From Lojkania enalia (taxonomy: Eukaryota; Ascomycota; Dothideomycetes; Pleosporales), in assembly GCA_010094045.1 (NCBI GenBank), contig ML986754.1, positions 20,055 through 84,054 on the forward strand: 64,000 bases of DNA. Direction: 5' to 3'. How positions within the stretch are numbered: position 1 is the stretch's first letter; each line of letters starts with the position of its first letter. This document shows, in pieces, positions 47,151 through 60,411 of the stretch. The notes beneath the pieces are model-generated. The model saw nothing but the letters and a program-made list of their open reading frames with translations. It was not told the origin of the DNA and searched no databases. The position numbers and the translations under genes are program-made.

Positions 47151-48849
47151 TAAAAGAAATACTAGATCTATAATAAAATATATTAAGTAAAACTATACTT
47201 CTAGAAATATTAGAATATATTATTTAAAGAAGTAATATTCTAAGATAGCTAGAGTATATTAGAAGCTATAGTAAAGTTAGTAGGGAAAATTACGGATAAA
47301 GAAATATTCGAGTATATATAAGAGATATATTAAGGCTATCTTATAGAACAGGTAAAAGGTAAGAAAAGGAAATATATACTACCCTATAAGAATAGCTATA
47401 AAAAAAATTTAGGCTAGCTATTATTAGGACAATTGCTAGATATATAAAGGTATTAAAATAAAACTAGAAGTATAGCTAAGAATAGATACGTAATTATTAC
47501 TAAGAATTTTACTATCTTAAGATAAGATAGAAGATTATATAGAAAATAGATATTATTAGATTTATAGTAGTCTAATTTACCTTAGAATAGAGTATCTATA
47601 CTAGCTTAATAAAATCGTCGTAGAAGCTAAAGAGATAAAAAAGTTAGTTTTAGAGGTAAGAGAAATGTAGGGAAATATTAAGGAACGACTTAATATTATA
47701 GCTTATAAGATAATAGGAGTAAGTATATCTAAGGACGAAGAATATTCTAAGAATAATATATATTTAGAAGAATATAAAGCTTTAAGCTAGAAATAATATA
47801 TAGTTAGATATTAGTACTACTAAAATATATTTAGAGTATTTAAATAGTAAGAGTTAGATAAAGATTACCAACTAATTAAACAGTAATAGTATTTTTTAGG
47901 ATAGAAGTATAAGATATATAGTAAATAGGTAAAGGTTACTTACGCCTAAGAAGTATAGATAAGATATAGTATAGATAGATATCTACTATATAGAGGAGAG
48001 AAGGAGAAGATAGGGTTCTTCCCATCTTAGTTAAAAAACTAAGTAGCCCCTAAAGTAATAGCTACGCTAAGAAACCGGGTAGAAAAGCTGTTAGAAGAGT
48101 TAATAATATAGTACCTTTATATATAGTACTCCGAGTAGAGTTTAATAGAAAGAAGCTTAAAATACTACTTAATAGTAGAGCTTTAGATACATTTATATTA
48201 GTATAATAGGTTTATAAGAACAATATAGAGTAGAGGAAAAAAGTAGTATTTTATATAATATACCTAGCAGATAATAAGCTAATAGACTATAATAGAGGAG
48301 TTATATTAATAGAAACTAAGAAGCGAGCGTGTAATATTATAGGATATACTAATATAAAGAGTATCGATATTATAAACCTAGGAAAATTCGATATATTACT
48401 AGGTATAGACTAGCTAGCTAAATATAATCTTAGAGTAGATTAGTAGCAAAGAATAGTTTATAGGTTATAAAGCTACTCTAAAATAAAATAGGTAGTAGGA
48501 TAGTATAGAGTAAAATATCCCTCAGGTCTATAGTTAATATAGAGAGTATTAGTAGCTATAATAGCTAGACATCTTAAGAAAATAAAATAGATGCTAGGTA
48601 TTATCGTAGTTTAAAAAGTATATAAAGAACTATAGGACGAAAGTATACTTTAAAAAATCTAAGAAGATTATAGTAAATTTATAGAGCTATATAAAGAAGT
48701 AGAGAATAGAGGATTATTTAAATATAAGAAATATAACTATAAGATTATTATTAAAGATAAAAAGAAACTAAAATCTAGTCTAATATATAACTTAAACCGA
48801 GAATAAAGAGAGGAATTTAGAAAGTATATCTAAAAGAATTTAGTAAGAG

Positions 48850-48854
48850 GGTAT
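48850..48854. repeat. Target-site duplication GGTAT (left of G3b)
   Basis: GGTAT at 48850-48854 and again at 54911-54915. The empty site in G2a (minus strand near 34430) reads TAGTAAGAGGGTATATATAAC, which confirms both the duplication and the LTR ends. Confidence 0.95.
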
Positions 48855-49157
48855 TATTATAGTAATACCGCGATACCTCTATACCTATACTACTCTTACT
48901 ATAATACTCGAACTAGCTACTAGTAATAGCTATTAGCTACTAGCTGGAATATAACCGACTTATTACAACTATAATAGAGGAAGGTTTCGCCGACCCAGCT
49001 AGCCTATATAGTAGTATAGACCTAGCTCCTATAAAAATCTATATAATATAAATATTTCTATTCTTTATATAACGTTTTAATATTTATATATAGTATATAG
49101 TAATAGAGTTAACTACTTAAAGTATAATTAATTAACTATATATAAACGTTTATAATA
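48855..49157 (+). repeat. G3b 5' LTR (303 bp)
   Basis: Begins TATTATAG and ends TTTATAATA. Retains CG-rich islands (GGTTTCGCCGACCCAGC, about 48981-48997) that are mutated in the 3' LTR copy. Confidence 0.95.
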
Positions 49158-49189
49158 TTATATTATATTATCTACTATTATATATTATA

Positions 49190-50270
49190 GATAAGAACGA
49201 GCTTATTAATATACTTAAAGAGATCTAAAGTAAACTAGACTCTTTATAGTAGAAGAATAAGATACTAGTAGAGGCCTTAGTAACCTAAGAGAACTGCTAT
49301 AAGTTAGACCTTAAAGTAATACGAAGAGAATTTAGTAGCTGCTAAATAGCTACCCCTTTACTAGCTACTAGTATATTAATAGTAATAGAACTATTACCCG
49401 CTCTTAACCTAACTTAGCCTACAGCCCTAGCTTCTAAATAGATACTTATATTAACCTCTAATCCGCCTAAGACTATATATAACCTATATTTCTATTCTAA
49501 CTATTTACCTAACCCTCTAATATTTTCTAGTAAACGCTTAGAGCTTTTATACTTTATTAGAAAGCTCTGCTATAAACTAGAAAGAAATACTAACTAATAT
49601 TTAACCGAACGTACCCGCCTTCTATATATCTATTCCCGCCTAGAATAAGATCTAGTAATATTAGTTAACCTATTAATAGACAAGGGTATTAACTCTATAG
49701 ATAGCTTAGTCGCCTTCTTAGAATCTACCTATAGCGACTAGAATAAGAAGACTATAATATAGAGTAAGCTAGAAACTTTAAAGTAAGGCTATAATATAGA
49801 GTAAGCTAGAAACTTTAAAGTAAGGCTAAAGTAGGTTCTCTACTTACTTTACTAAATTCCAACGCCTAATTGTAGATACTAAATTAAATAAGACCGGATA
49901 AATTATATATCTCTAACGTTCTCTTTCTAATAAGCTCTACTATATTATAATAGGTATTATAATACCTAATACCCTAAACGACTACGCTAATCTAGTTTCT
50001 CTATATAATATTAACCTATATTACCTACTCGGTAAATACTATAAATAACTAAAGTATTATACTACTTACTAGAAGAACCTGAATACTATAGAACTTAATA
50101 CTTCTAACTATACGCCTATAGGCTCTAATAAATAAGAAAGGCGCTACTATAAAAGATACTATTATAAGTATAGTAATAAGAGATATATTTTGCTAGAATA
50201 TAGCACCCCTCTACTATTAATCTATTAAGGGTCTTAGAGCTCTACTATACTTTATAGGTCCTACTCTTAA
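49190..50270 (+). pseudogene. G3b gag remains
   Basis: Plus-strand gag-like region. The knuckle region reads YYKYSNKRYILLEYS at about 50161-50205, matching the spacing of a CCHC (C-x2-C-x4-H-x4-C) after loss of Cys and His. The preceding capsid region is proline- and leucine-rich. Heavily interrupted. Confidence 0.75.
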
Positions 50271-53200
50271 TCCTCTAACTAATCTTCTAATTAATTCTTA
50301 ATATACTTATTGTCTTATAAATAAAACTATTACTCTTACTTCTAAATATAACTAGCCTTACTAATTAGAACGTTACTAAAAGGTCTATTTTAAAAGTAAG
50401 TTACTTTTTAAAACTATACTTATACCGAATCTCTATATATCTATAGAACCAGCCTCTATAGAAATAGTTATAGAACTACTAGATTTTAGCTCCTTTTTTA
50501 ATCTATTAAGACCTAGTTTAGTAAGATATTAATATTCTTATTAATACTAGGGCTACTAGTTATAGCTATATCTATAGAGACCTTATATATACTTTAAAAC
50601 TCTAAAAGATATAACTCTTATATAATTTATACCCGACCGGCTTTAATAGAAAAGTTTTTTATAGGGGAACTATCTTCTATTTAGTTATTTTAACCCTCTA
50701 ATACCTAAACTATTTAGAGATAGTATATCTTTATATAACTATACTAGAAAAATACTAGTTAATTCTAAGATAGCTATAGATATATAAGTATTATATAAAC
50801 CTAGACTATAAGAACGAATAGTTAGTCTTTACTACTAACTAATACCTAACTCGATACTTATAATCTACTAATACTACTATCTACTAATAGGCTATTTAAA
50901 TAGTTATTAAAGATTATAAACTACCTAAATTTAATATAAAAGAAGATTCTAAAGTAACTAATTTATAACTCTTATATAGCCTGAAGCTTAGATAGTATTA
51001 TTTAAAACTCTACCTATTAAGCTATATTTAATATAATTACTAGCTATTAAAAATACTATACTAATTAAAAGAATTTAATATTAAAACCAATCTAATCTTA
51101 AATAAAGATTATAGTTAAGAGGATTTATTTAAGCCTGAATACTTAAAATCTATACTATAACTAGATATATATTATATAAGTACTATATTACTAGTCTAAC
51201 TCTTCTAATAATCTAACTATAAAATCTTTACTATATTAATAGCTAATATTAATAAGGCTCTAGCTCTAAAGGTATATATTAACTCTATTACTAAAGTACT
51301 TAAAGAATATTATAACCTATTATCTATCTTCTTATATAAGAATATAGATAAGCTGCCTAAACGATAATTATACAATTATAAGATTAAACTAGAAAATAGT
51401 AAGTAAACTAGCTTCGGTCTATTCTATAGGATATCTTAGAACAAGTTAAAGGTACTAAAGAAGTACTTTAATAAGAACTTATCTAAAGGATTTATTAGAG
51501 TAAGCTTATTACTAGTAGCTGTATTTATAATCTTTATAAAGAAATCTAGAGGTAGTTTCTAATTCTATATAGACTATAGAGCCCTAAATACTATTACTAT
51601 TAAAAACTAATACCCGATTCTACTAATCTAAGAAATATTAACCTAATTTAGTAAGGCTAAGTACTATATAAAACTCGATATTATTACCGCGTTTAATAAG
51701 CTAAAGATTGCTAAGGGAGATAAATAGAAAACTACCTTTTATATATACTACGGGCTGTTTAAATACCTAGTAATATCTTTTAGCCTAGTTAATACTCTAA
51801 GTATATTCTAATACTTTATAAATAATATACTAAAACTATACTTTACTATATTTTATACTACCTATATTAATAATATCCTAATATTTAGTAAGAATCTAAA
51901 GGATTATAAGTAGTATATCTAGCTAGTTCTTAAAGCCTTAAAAGCGAATAGTCTACAGCTTAATATAGATAAGTACGAGTTCTACTAGTTAGAAATAATC
52001 TACCTAGGGTATATAATTACTATAGAAGGGATCTATATAGACTTAAAGAAGGTAGAAATAATTGTTAACTAAGAATACTTTAAGAATATAAAAGATATTT
52101 AAGCCTTTATAAGCTTTACAAACTTCTACTAACGATTTATTAGTAACTTCTTATAGAAAGTCTCCCCCTTAGTAGCTCTAACTAAGAAGAATACTCGATT
52201 TAACTAGAATAATAGCTGTTAATATTCTTTTAACAATTTAAAGGATACTTTTATCTCTATACTAATTCTCTAATACTTTAACCCTAAACTACTAATAGTA
52301 GTAGAAGCTAATACGTCTAACTTTATAATAGCCAGTGTACTGTCTTAGAAAGGCGTTAACAGTAAATTAAAACCTATTATCTACTTCTCTAAGTATATAA
52401 ACCCTACTAAAGGCAACTATAAAATATATAATAAGAAGCTACTCGTAATTATCTAATATTTTAAGTAATAGAGGCCCGAATTAGAAGGTGTAGTATTCTC
52501 TATAGAAGTACTAAGTAATTATAAGAACTTATAGTATTTTATAATAATAAAGTAGTTAAGCTACTAATAGGCCTATTAGTTAGAATATCTGTTAGGGTTT
52601 AACTTTAGTATTATATACTAACCTAGAAAACTTAGAGAGAAGTCTAATACCTTAATTTAAAGGTTATAGGACGAGCTTATATAAGAAGAGGCTTATAGAA
52701 GTTGTTAATAGATATTACTTTATCCTAAACTATTCTAATAAATAGAAGTAGGCTAATTAATTATAAAAATTATCGATGAAGAATACCCGAATAATAATCT
52801 AATCTAAGATATCTTAAAGCTACTAAGAAAAGGAACCTATCGATCTAAGCTTCTAACTCTAGCTAACTATAAAGAGTATAACAACTAACTATACTACTAA
52901 GATTAACTTATAGTACTAAACTATAATAAGCTGAAGCTTAAGGTGCTATAAGCCGTCTACAACTCGCCGTCTAGTAGATACTCTAGTTGAGAAAAGATCT
53001 TAGAATTACTCTAGTGCGAATACTATTAGTTAAGAACATTCGACTTAGTATAATAATATATAAGCTATTATTATATATACTAAAGAAGTAAGACTTTTAG
53101 AGAGAAGTATTATAGACTACTAAAACTATTACTTATACCTAAACGAAGGTTTTAAGATATTTCTATAAACTTTATTACCGATCTATTAGAATTAGAAAAT

Positions 53201-54330
53201 TATACGAATATTATAGTAGTAGTTAATAGACTTAGCAAGTATAAATACCTAATACTATATATAAGAATTAAAGCTCTTAATATCGCTTAACTATTCTATT
53301 ACTATATATAGGTTTACTATAAACTACTACGTATTATTATATCCGACTGTAAGATATAGTTTATCTCTATCTTCTACTAAAAGCTCTATAAACAGCTATA
53401 AATTAATATATATATATTAACCAGCTTTTATTTAAAAACTAATAATTAGATAGAGAATATTAACGTAGTAATAGAATAAGTTCTCTAAGCCTATACCAGC
53501 TATAAATAAGATAACTAGGTTAAATAGCTGCTAATAGTATAGTTTAAAGCGAATAATATAGTATCTAAATTAATAAAAGTCTCTCTATTTCTAGCCTACT
53601 TTAGCTAGTACTTTTAAATAGGCTTTAAGCCGCCTATAGAAATCTATTAACTACTAAAATAGTCCCTAATAGTTTAGAAAGCTAATATACTAGTTAAAAA
53701 GATAAAGGATATTATAGAGTATATTAGAGAAGAACTTATCTAGGTATAAACGTTCTAATAAGAGTATACTAACCGTAAGCACGTACTAGCTCCTAACTAT
53801 TAGATTAGTAATTTAGTCTAGCTAGACGCTAGAAATATACGTATATAAAGACTGTTAAAAAAGCTTAACTAGAAGAATATAGGCTCCTATAAGGTTATTA
53901 TAAAGGTATTCTTATACGCTTATAAACTAAAGCTACCTAAATCAGCTAAAATATATTCTATATTCTATATATTACTATTATAGCTAGTATCTAAATCGTC
54001 TAACTACTTATCTAGTTAATAAGTATATAACCCTAAACCTATTAAGATTAATAGAAAACTAAAATACCTTGTCGAGTAAATAGAAGACTTCTACTATAAC
54101 TAATAGAGACGCTACTATAAATACCTAGTTAAATAGACTAGCTATTATAATCTAGAATAGTACCCGGCTAGTAACTTTACTAAGACAACTACTATAGAAG
54201 ATTACTATACTAGAAACCTAAATAAATAAGATCTAAATATAATATTATATCTAGATTTTTAATTAAGCGATAGAATTTAATTTAAGTATATTTTTAGACG
54301 CCTATAATAATATTATATTAATATAATACT
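50270..54330 (+). pseudogene. G3b pol remains with chromodomain
   Basis: RT: FYIDYRALNTITIKN (about 51560-51612), YYIKLDIITAFNKLKIAKGD (about 51662-51722), YGLFKYLVISF and YINNILIFSKN (about 51860-51895, both catalytic Asp now Asn). RNase H: EANTSNFIIASVLSQKG (about 52303-52355), YFSKYINPTKGNYKIYNKKL. Integrase core about 52750-53650. Chromodomain-like end: LVExIEDFYY, KYLVKxTSYYN, YPASNFTKTTTIEDYYTRN (about 54070-54225). The Ty3/gypsy order is clear and stops are mainly TAA/TAG. Confidence 0.9.
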
Positions 54331-54590
54331 AGTAATAATATTACTACTAATCTCTAGTATAGTACTATTATATAAACCGAACCGACCTAATTTCTAGTAT
54401 AGTACTACTATTAACTACTAGTTGTGTTAAGATATATATAACTAGCCTAATCTTTAGTATAATACTACTATATAATAATTACTAATTATACTAATATACC
54501 TACAATCTTAACTAATACTAGTATTAATAACTACTACTTAATTATAAATAACCTAAATATAATATAAAGACTTAATTTATAAAAGCTTAT

Positions 54591-54607
54591 AATTAAGAGG
54601 GGGGTAT
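54591..54607 (+). other. G3b polypurine tract
   Basis: AATTAAGAGGGGGGTAT directly before the 3' LTR. Confidence 0.82.
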
Positions 54608-54910
54608 TATTATAGTAATACCGTAACACCTCTATACCTATACTACTCTTACTATAATATCTAAACCAGCTACTAGTAATAGCTATTAGTTACTAGCTAA
54701 AATATAACCGACTTATTATAACTATAATAGAAGAAGGTTTTATTAATCCGGCTAGCCTATATAGTAGTATAGATCTAGCTCCTATAAAAACCTATATAAT
54801 ATAGATATTTCTATTTTTTATATAATATTTTAATATTTATATATAATATATAGTAATAGAGTTAACTATTTAAAGTATAATTAACTAACTATATATAAGC
54901 GTCTATAATA
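54608..54910 (+). repeat. G3b 3' LTR (303 bp)
   Basis: Same length as the 5' LTR. The two differ almost only at C/T and G/A positions, for instance in the stretch equivalent to 48981-48997, so the difference measures RIP rather than age. Confidence 0.95.
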
Positions 54911-55958
54911 GGTATATATAACTAAACTAGAGTAAAATAGTATTACTAATACTATTTGTACCTAAGAAAAATAGTAAACTAAAGTTATATATAGACTATA
55001 GATAATTAAATAATATAACTAAGAAAAATAGATATCTATTATCTAAGATAATAGAACTTATAAGTCGGCTATAAAGAGCTAAATAGTTTATAAAATTTAA
55101 TATAAGAGAAGAATACTATTAAATTCGGATAAAGGAGGGCTATAAATAGAAAAAAGTATTTAAGATAAGAAAAAGTCTCTTTAAATATCTAATAATACTA
55201 TTTAAACTTATAAATATACTAGTAACCTTCTAAACAGTTATAAATAATATATTAAAAGAATACTTAAATATATTTATAATAGTATATCTAGACGATATTC
55301 TAGTCTATATAAATAGATTACTAAGAGAGTATAAGGAATATATTAGAAAAGTATTAACAAAACTATAAGAGTATAAATTACTTATAGCTCTAGAAAAATA
55401 TAAGTTTTATAAAATAGAAATAGAGTTCTTAAAATTTAGATATTTAGAGACGGTATTAAAATAGAATAAGAAAAGGTTAAAGTAATACTAGAATAGCTAG
55501 TATCTATCTTAGTTAAATAAGTCTAATTCTTTTTAGGCTTCGCGAATTTCTATAGAAAATTTATAAGTAGGTACTCTAGAGTAGTAGTACCTTTAATAGA
55601 GATTACTAAGAAAGAAAGAGAATTTAAATAGTAAGAAGTATAGTAAAAAGCCTTTAAAAAACTAAAAGCCCGCTTTATCTTAATATTAATATTAAGGATA
55701 TTAGACCTAGAGAAATAATTCCGAGTAGAAACTAATATTTTAAATAAGATAATAGGCGCTTACTTAAGTTAGTAAGACGAAAATAGAAAGTAGAAGCTAT
55801 AAGCCTACTTTTTAAGAAAAATAAAACTAGAAGAACTTAACTATAATATATATAATAAGGAACTGTTAGTAATAGTTAAAGTGTTAAGAGAGTAGCGAGT
55901 ATATTTAGTAGGAACTAAATACCTATTTAAAGTCTAGATAGACTATAAAAACCTTATA

Positions 55959-57800
55959 ATATATCTTATAAGTAAGTAGCCTATATAAGCGAGCGGTCTA
56001 CTCTATTACTAAAATGCGATACTTAAGCTTTTAATAATAATATAATAATAAAATAATAAAAATATAGCCTAAAACGAGAATTAAGTAAACTTAGCCCTTT
56101 TAACTATTAAAAGAGGCTAAATAAATAGTAAAAGACGCGTTGCTTTAATATTTAATATAATTTAAACGACTATATACTAATAATATACTAGAATCTACTT
56201 ATAGTATAATTATAAACCTAACTTAAAGAGACTAATAAAACTTAAAAAGAAGGTTATTATTTAATATATACTTAACCTGGATTTGTAAGAATTTATATCT
56301 ATCTTAGCTACTATATAAAATATAGCTAATAGTTTATTTACTAAGCGCGGTATAGGCTAGATTAGTATATATTAGCTTAGAAACTTTATTAGACGTACTC
56401 CTAAGTTTAAAATACGCCTAAATTAGCCTTATAATCGCTAGAGAGTTTTATATAAAGATCTTAAGGTAATTAAAGGCTAGTTTAAGCTTATATAGTATAC
56501 TAAGAAGAAGTATAGTATTATAGATAAGGATATATACAACTTTAACAAATCTAGCTTTTAAATAAGCATTATCTTATTATAACTAGTTATTATAGGTATA
56601 GAGAGATATAATTAACTAAAGGTAATTTAATTAGGTAATTATAAATAGATTTTAATAATTTAGAAGATTAATACTACTAGCTAAACGCTCCTACCCTTTA
56701 TTATTATTACTAGCTACTACTATCTCTCTACCTAGTACGAAGGCGATAATATACCTAAAAACTAGACTATTATAGTTAGTAAGAATAGCTAGATAATAAA
56801 TAAACTTAGTATTAAGTAGTTAAAGTACTTTTATAGATATATAAAAGATTGTATAGTAGGCGCGCGTTAACTACTAATCTTTAATAGTTAAAACAGCTAT
56901 AACTCGCCTAATTTCTAGAAACTCTACAAGGAATATAGTATTATTCTACTCTATATACCAGCTTATTTATTACACCTATTACAGCTACTAGATATAGGCT
57001 ACTTCTTACTATTAAAGCGTATATATAGAAATTAGATCTTAGTCTTAGTATATAATTATATTAACTATATTATAAAACTTAAGTTCTTTCTAGCCTTTAA
57101 AACTACTTTTAATATATTAATTATAAAGGATAATATCTATATAAATTTTTAAGAAGCTAGTTTAGTCCTATTTAATCTAAAAGTAGTACTTTTAAAGCTT
57201 TATATACTAACACTACTAGTATAAAATAATACCTTATAGAAAGTAAAAATACTAAGGAATACCTATAAGCTAGAAGCTTAATTAATATTAATTTATAATC
57301 GGATTTAAAAGAATATAAGCTTTTTACTAGCTTCTATTATTAAGAAGCTAAATTAGCTTAAGAAAGGCTCTATAAAAGTAATATATTAGATCGGGTTAAT
57401 ATATAATAAAATCGTCAGGCTTTAAGAAGTAAATAAAGTAGTAATAAAATGGAAATAGCGGAAAAAAAGGCGGATTTAAGCGTAAGGAACCTTAATAAAA
57501 GTATAAGGAAAGATGATTATTGCTAAAAAGGATAATAAGGAGGAAACTTAGGCTATAATACGCTAATTTAGAATGCGATTAGGTACGAGCGGATAGTATA
57601 AAATACGCTATAGCTACTGCGGTAAAACTAGGTATAATTCTCGTATATACTAGAAGGATATAGAGGTTTCTATAGAATAATCGCGCAAGTTGTAAATTGC
57701 TATTATATTACTTAGTTATTAAGCTATACATATATAAAGGTTGAAAAAGTTAATAGAGTAGACCGCTTGCTTATATAGGCCGCTCGCTTATAAAGTACGT
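55959..57800 (+). mobile_element. P2c: full-length P2 pogo-like transposon (1842 bp)
   Basis: Uninterrupted copy. TA on both sides (55957-55958 and 57801-57802). Left boxes AAGTAAGTAGCCTATAT (55970) and AAGCGAGCGGTC (55987) are 17 bp apart; the right end ATAAAGTACGT is inverted to the left. Inserted in the RNase H region of G2b. The transposase is on the plus strand. Confidence 0.93.
56250..57700 (+). pseudogene. P2c DDE transposase, RIPed
   Basis: HTH-linker region near 56345-56500; YNFNKSSF (from YNFDE) near 56535-56560; second motif around 56868-56900 (LLIFNSYNSYN; Asp changed to Asn); LLQLLDIGYFLLLK near 56985-57020 with Asp intact; Lys-rich linker; zinc knuckle YSYCGKTRYNSRIYxKD (about 57612-57660), with one Cys kept. 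C-terminal end near 57690. Confidence 0.84.
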
Positions 57801-59440
57801 TATATTTTATAATAATAAAAGAACTTATAAGAAGATAAATATAATAGATAGAACGACTAGCAGACTACAATTTTAAAATAATATACTAGAAAGGGTTAGA
57901 AAATATAGCTATAGACGTACTAAGTTGTAGAGCTAATTATATAACTAAAGAAAGGTATAAAAAAGATATAATTTTAAGATAGGAATTAGATAGATCTCTT
58001 ATATATAACTACCTATAAATCGTATAAGTTATAAAACTAACGATATTAGAGTAAATTTAGTAGTAAAATTTAAAGGATATATAGATAGTAGAGTAATATC
58101 TAATAAGTAGTAAAGAAGTAAAAGTAATTAAAAATATAACTTAGAAATAACTATATATATATTTATATATATAATAGTAGATAATAAAAGAATTATATAA
58201 ATTACTAGAATAGAGATATCTAAGAATAGTAGAAATAGATTAAAGGTTAAGGAAGAGCTTTATCCTTACTAACGTAAGAGAAGAAGTATAGAATATACTC
58301 TATAAATATTTAGAATGCGGAAAGAATAAGATTATAAAATATAAGCCTTATAAATTCTTATAACTATTAGAAGCACCTAAAGGACTATAGGAGTAGATTA
58401 TAATTAACTTTATAACTAAGTTACTAGAGTTAATAAAACTAGAGTTAAGAAGAAGATATAATATAATTATAAATATAGTAGATTAACTAATAAAATATAC
58501 ATACTTTAGACTAGTATTAGAAATAATAATAGTATTTAAACTAGCGTATAAATTATTATATATAGTATTCGTAGAGTATAGAATTCTAAAGTATATTATT
58601 TTAGATAGAGATAAGTTGTTTATATCTAAATACTAGTAAGGATAGATAAAAAAGATAGGAATCTAATAATAGATATTAACTAGTTTCTACCTATAGATAG
58701 ACGGTTAAATAAAATAAATTAACTAGAATCTAGAAATATATTTAAAGATATATATTAATAAATAATAAGATAATTAGATTAAACTATTACCTATAATATA
58801 GATAGCCTATAATAGAATAACCTAGAGTACTATAAGAACTATACTTTTTAAAGTTAACTATAGATAGAAAGCTGTTACGTATTAAAAATAGAATAAGAAA
58901 GGATCTCTAGTTCTACTAGTAGACTAGAAAGCTAAAGAAAAAAAGGAAATTTATAATTAGCTTAAAGAAAAGATTTAATTAAGAAATATTAAAATAATAG
59001 AATAGGCTAATAAGTTAAGAATTAAAGGACTAACCTTTAAGGGGAGAGGTAAAGTTTTCCTATTAATAAAAAATTTAAAGACTAAGAGACCTATAAAAAA
59101 GTTAGATTATAAAAGAATAGAACTATTCTTAATTAAAGAATAGGTTAGACCTATAAATTTTAAACTGAAACTACTAGGTAATATAAAAATACACCCGGTA
59201 TTTTATAAGTTAAAACTAGAACTAGTACTAAATAATATACTACTATAAGAAGCTATTAATATAGAACTAGAATAGAAATATAAAGTAGAATATATACTAG
59301 TAAGAAAGTAGTTTAGATGTTAGTAAAAGTATCTAGTAATATAGGAAGAATATCTATAGGAGAAAAGTTTATAGGAACTAGTATAGAATCTAACTAATTA
59401 TACTATAAAGCTAAAAGAGTTTTACTAGAAGGTTAGAGCG

Positions 59441-60052
59441 ATAGGTTATTAAATAGAGTCTAGTTAGGAAGGAATAGTAGTAGTAATATAGAAGGAGCCT
59501 CTCGCGTAGAACTCGGAGCAGTAGTAGAAGATATCTTAAACCTAGTAGACCTCCTCTTCTCTTCCTCTAACTTCTCTTACTCTTCTATTAACTTTACCTC
59601 TTATTTCTTAAAATCTAGACTATACTCTTTTAGAGAATAGACACACTTCTTAGCGCGCTCTAGGTAAGAAAGAGCTATATAATAGTAACGCGTAGATTCC
59701 TTAAGGTAATAAATCTCCTCTTTCTTAGTAGCTATAAAATCTTAATAGATAGAGGTAGATTCTTTATAGGCCTTTAATATATTTGCTAGAAAACAGCGAA
59801 GGGTACCCTCGGTTAGAGAAAGATTGTAAGATAAATTCTAAGAAAGATACTCTCTATATATAGAAGAAAGAATAGTATTACTATAGTAGTTATAGTTCGT
59901 AAACTAATAGTTTAAATAATAGTAAGACGGATCTATTATAACGCTTAGTAAAAGAATTAAGTAACTAGTATAATAGTTATAGGTAGAAGTATTTTCGCGT
60001 TAAACCTTTAGTATAGTAGGAAGAGAAATAAAAGAAGAATAGGGCTATACTT
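59441..60052 (-). pseudogene. G2b antisense accessory frame (second copy)
   Basis: Minus-strand frame matching 31129-31740 of G2a codon by codon. It keeps the segments TEGTLRCFLANILKAYKE (about 59755-59810), YYYIALSYLERAKK and EKLEEEKRRST (about 59535-59570). Interruptions are TAA/TAG at the same Gln-like positions, plus Glu/Lys and Arg/Lys changes of RIP type. It lies between the G2b chromodomain and the polypurine tract. Confidence 0.45.
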
Positions 60053-60240
60053 ACAAGTTAAGTAGGACCTACCGGAATATATAAAGTACTAACCCTAGAA
60101 CGGAAAAATATAGATATAGTACTATAGTATATCTATATAAAATATATTAGAAGCTAGAATAAGCTACTAAAAATAGTAGAATACTACACCTAAACGGAAT
60201 AGATAAAGTAATAGATTAGAGAGCTTTAGGATAAACTTAT

Positions 60241-60255
60241 AGAAGAGAGAGTAGG
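60241..60255 (+). other. G2b polypurine tract
   Basis: AGAAGAGAGAGTAGG immediately upstream of the 3' LTR start at 60256. Confidence 0.8.
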
Positions 60256-60411
60256 TATTATAAATATAGAATACTAAAAGATACTACTTTTATAACTAGA
60301 GCTCGATCTAATATTAGCTATTATATAGGTTAACTTGGACGAGGACTAATAAAATAATAATAGGTAGAAGTATATTAAAGACTAATTATTAGATAGTAAG
60401 TAGTAGGACTA

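Larger units (their letters stand above)
48855..54910 (+). mobile_element. G3b: complete Ty3/gypsy chromovirus (6056 bp)
   Basis: Two 303-bp LTRs, GGTAT duplication and polypurine tract; uninterrupted. It lies four levels deep: G1c contains P4a, which contains G2b, which contains G3b. It is the reference for the 3' fragment G3a. Plus-strand gag-pol with all expected domains, but RIPed, with YLDD changed to YINN. Confidence 0.96.
47150..59440 (+). pseudogene. G2b pol remains, split by G3b and P2c
   Basis: Protease and the first part of RT lie at 47150-48854; the rest of RT at 54911-55480 with YLDDILVYINRLLRE at about 55285-55335 (catalytic Asp pair intact); RNase H at 55500-55958 and 57801-57840; integrase at about 57850-59100 with TKNLKTKRPIKKLDYKRI near 59070-59120; chromodomain at about 59265-59430. 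Many TAA/TAG stops. Confidence 0.86.

Noticed and set aside
59480..59720. Continuation of the G2 polyprotein on the sense strand into a Gln/Ser/Leu-rich tail
   Set aside because: Possible for a few dozen codons after the chromodomain, but the sense frame then has clusters of stops (for example near 59521-59560), whereas the opposite strand stays much more open. Kept as the main alternative to the antisense frame.
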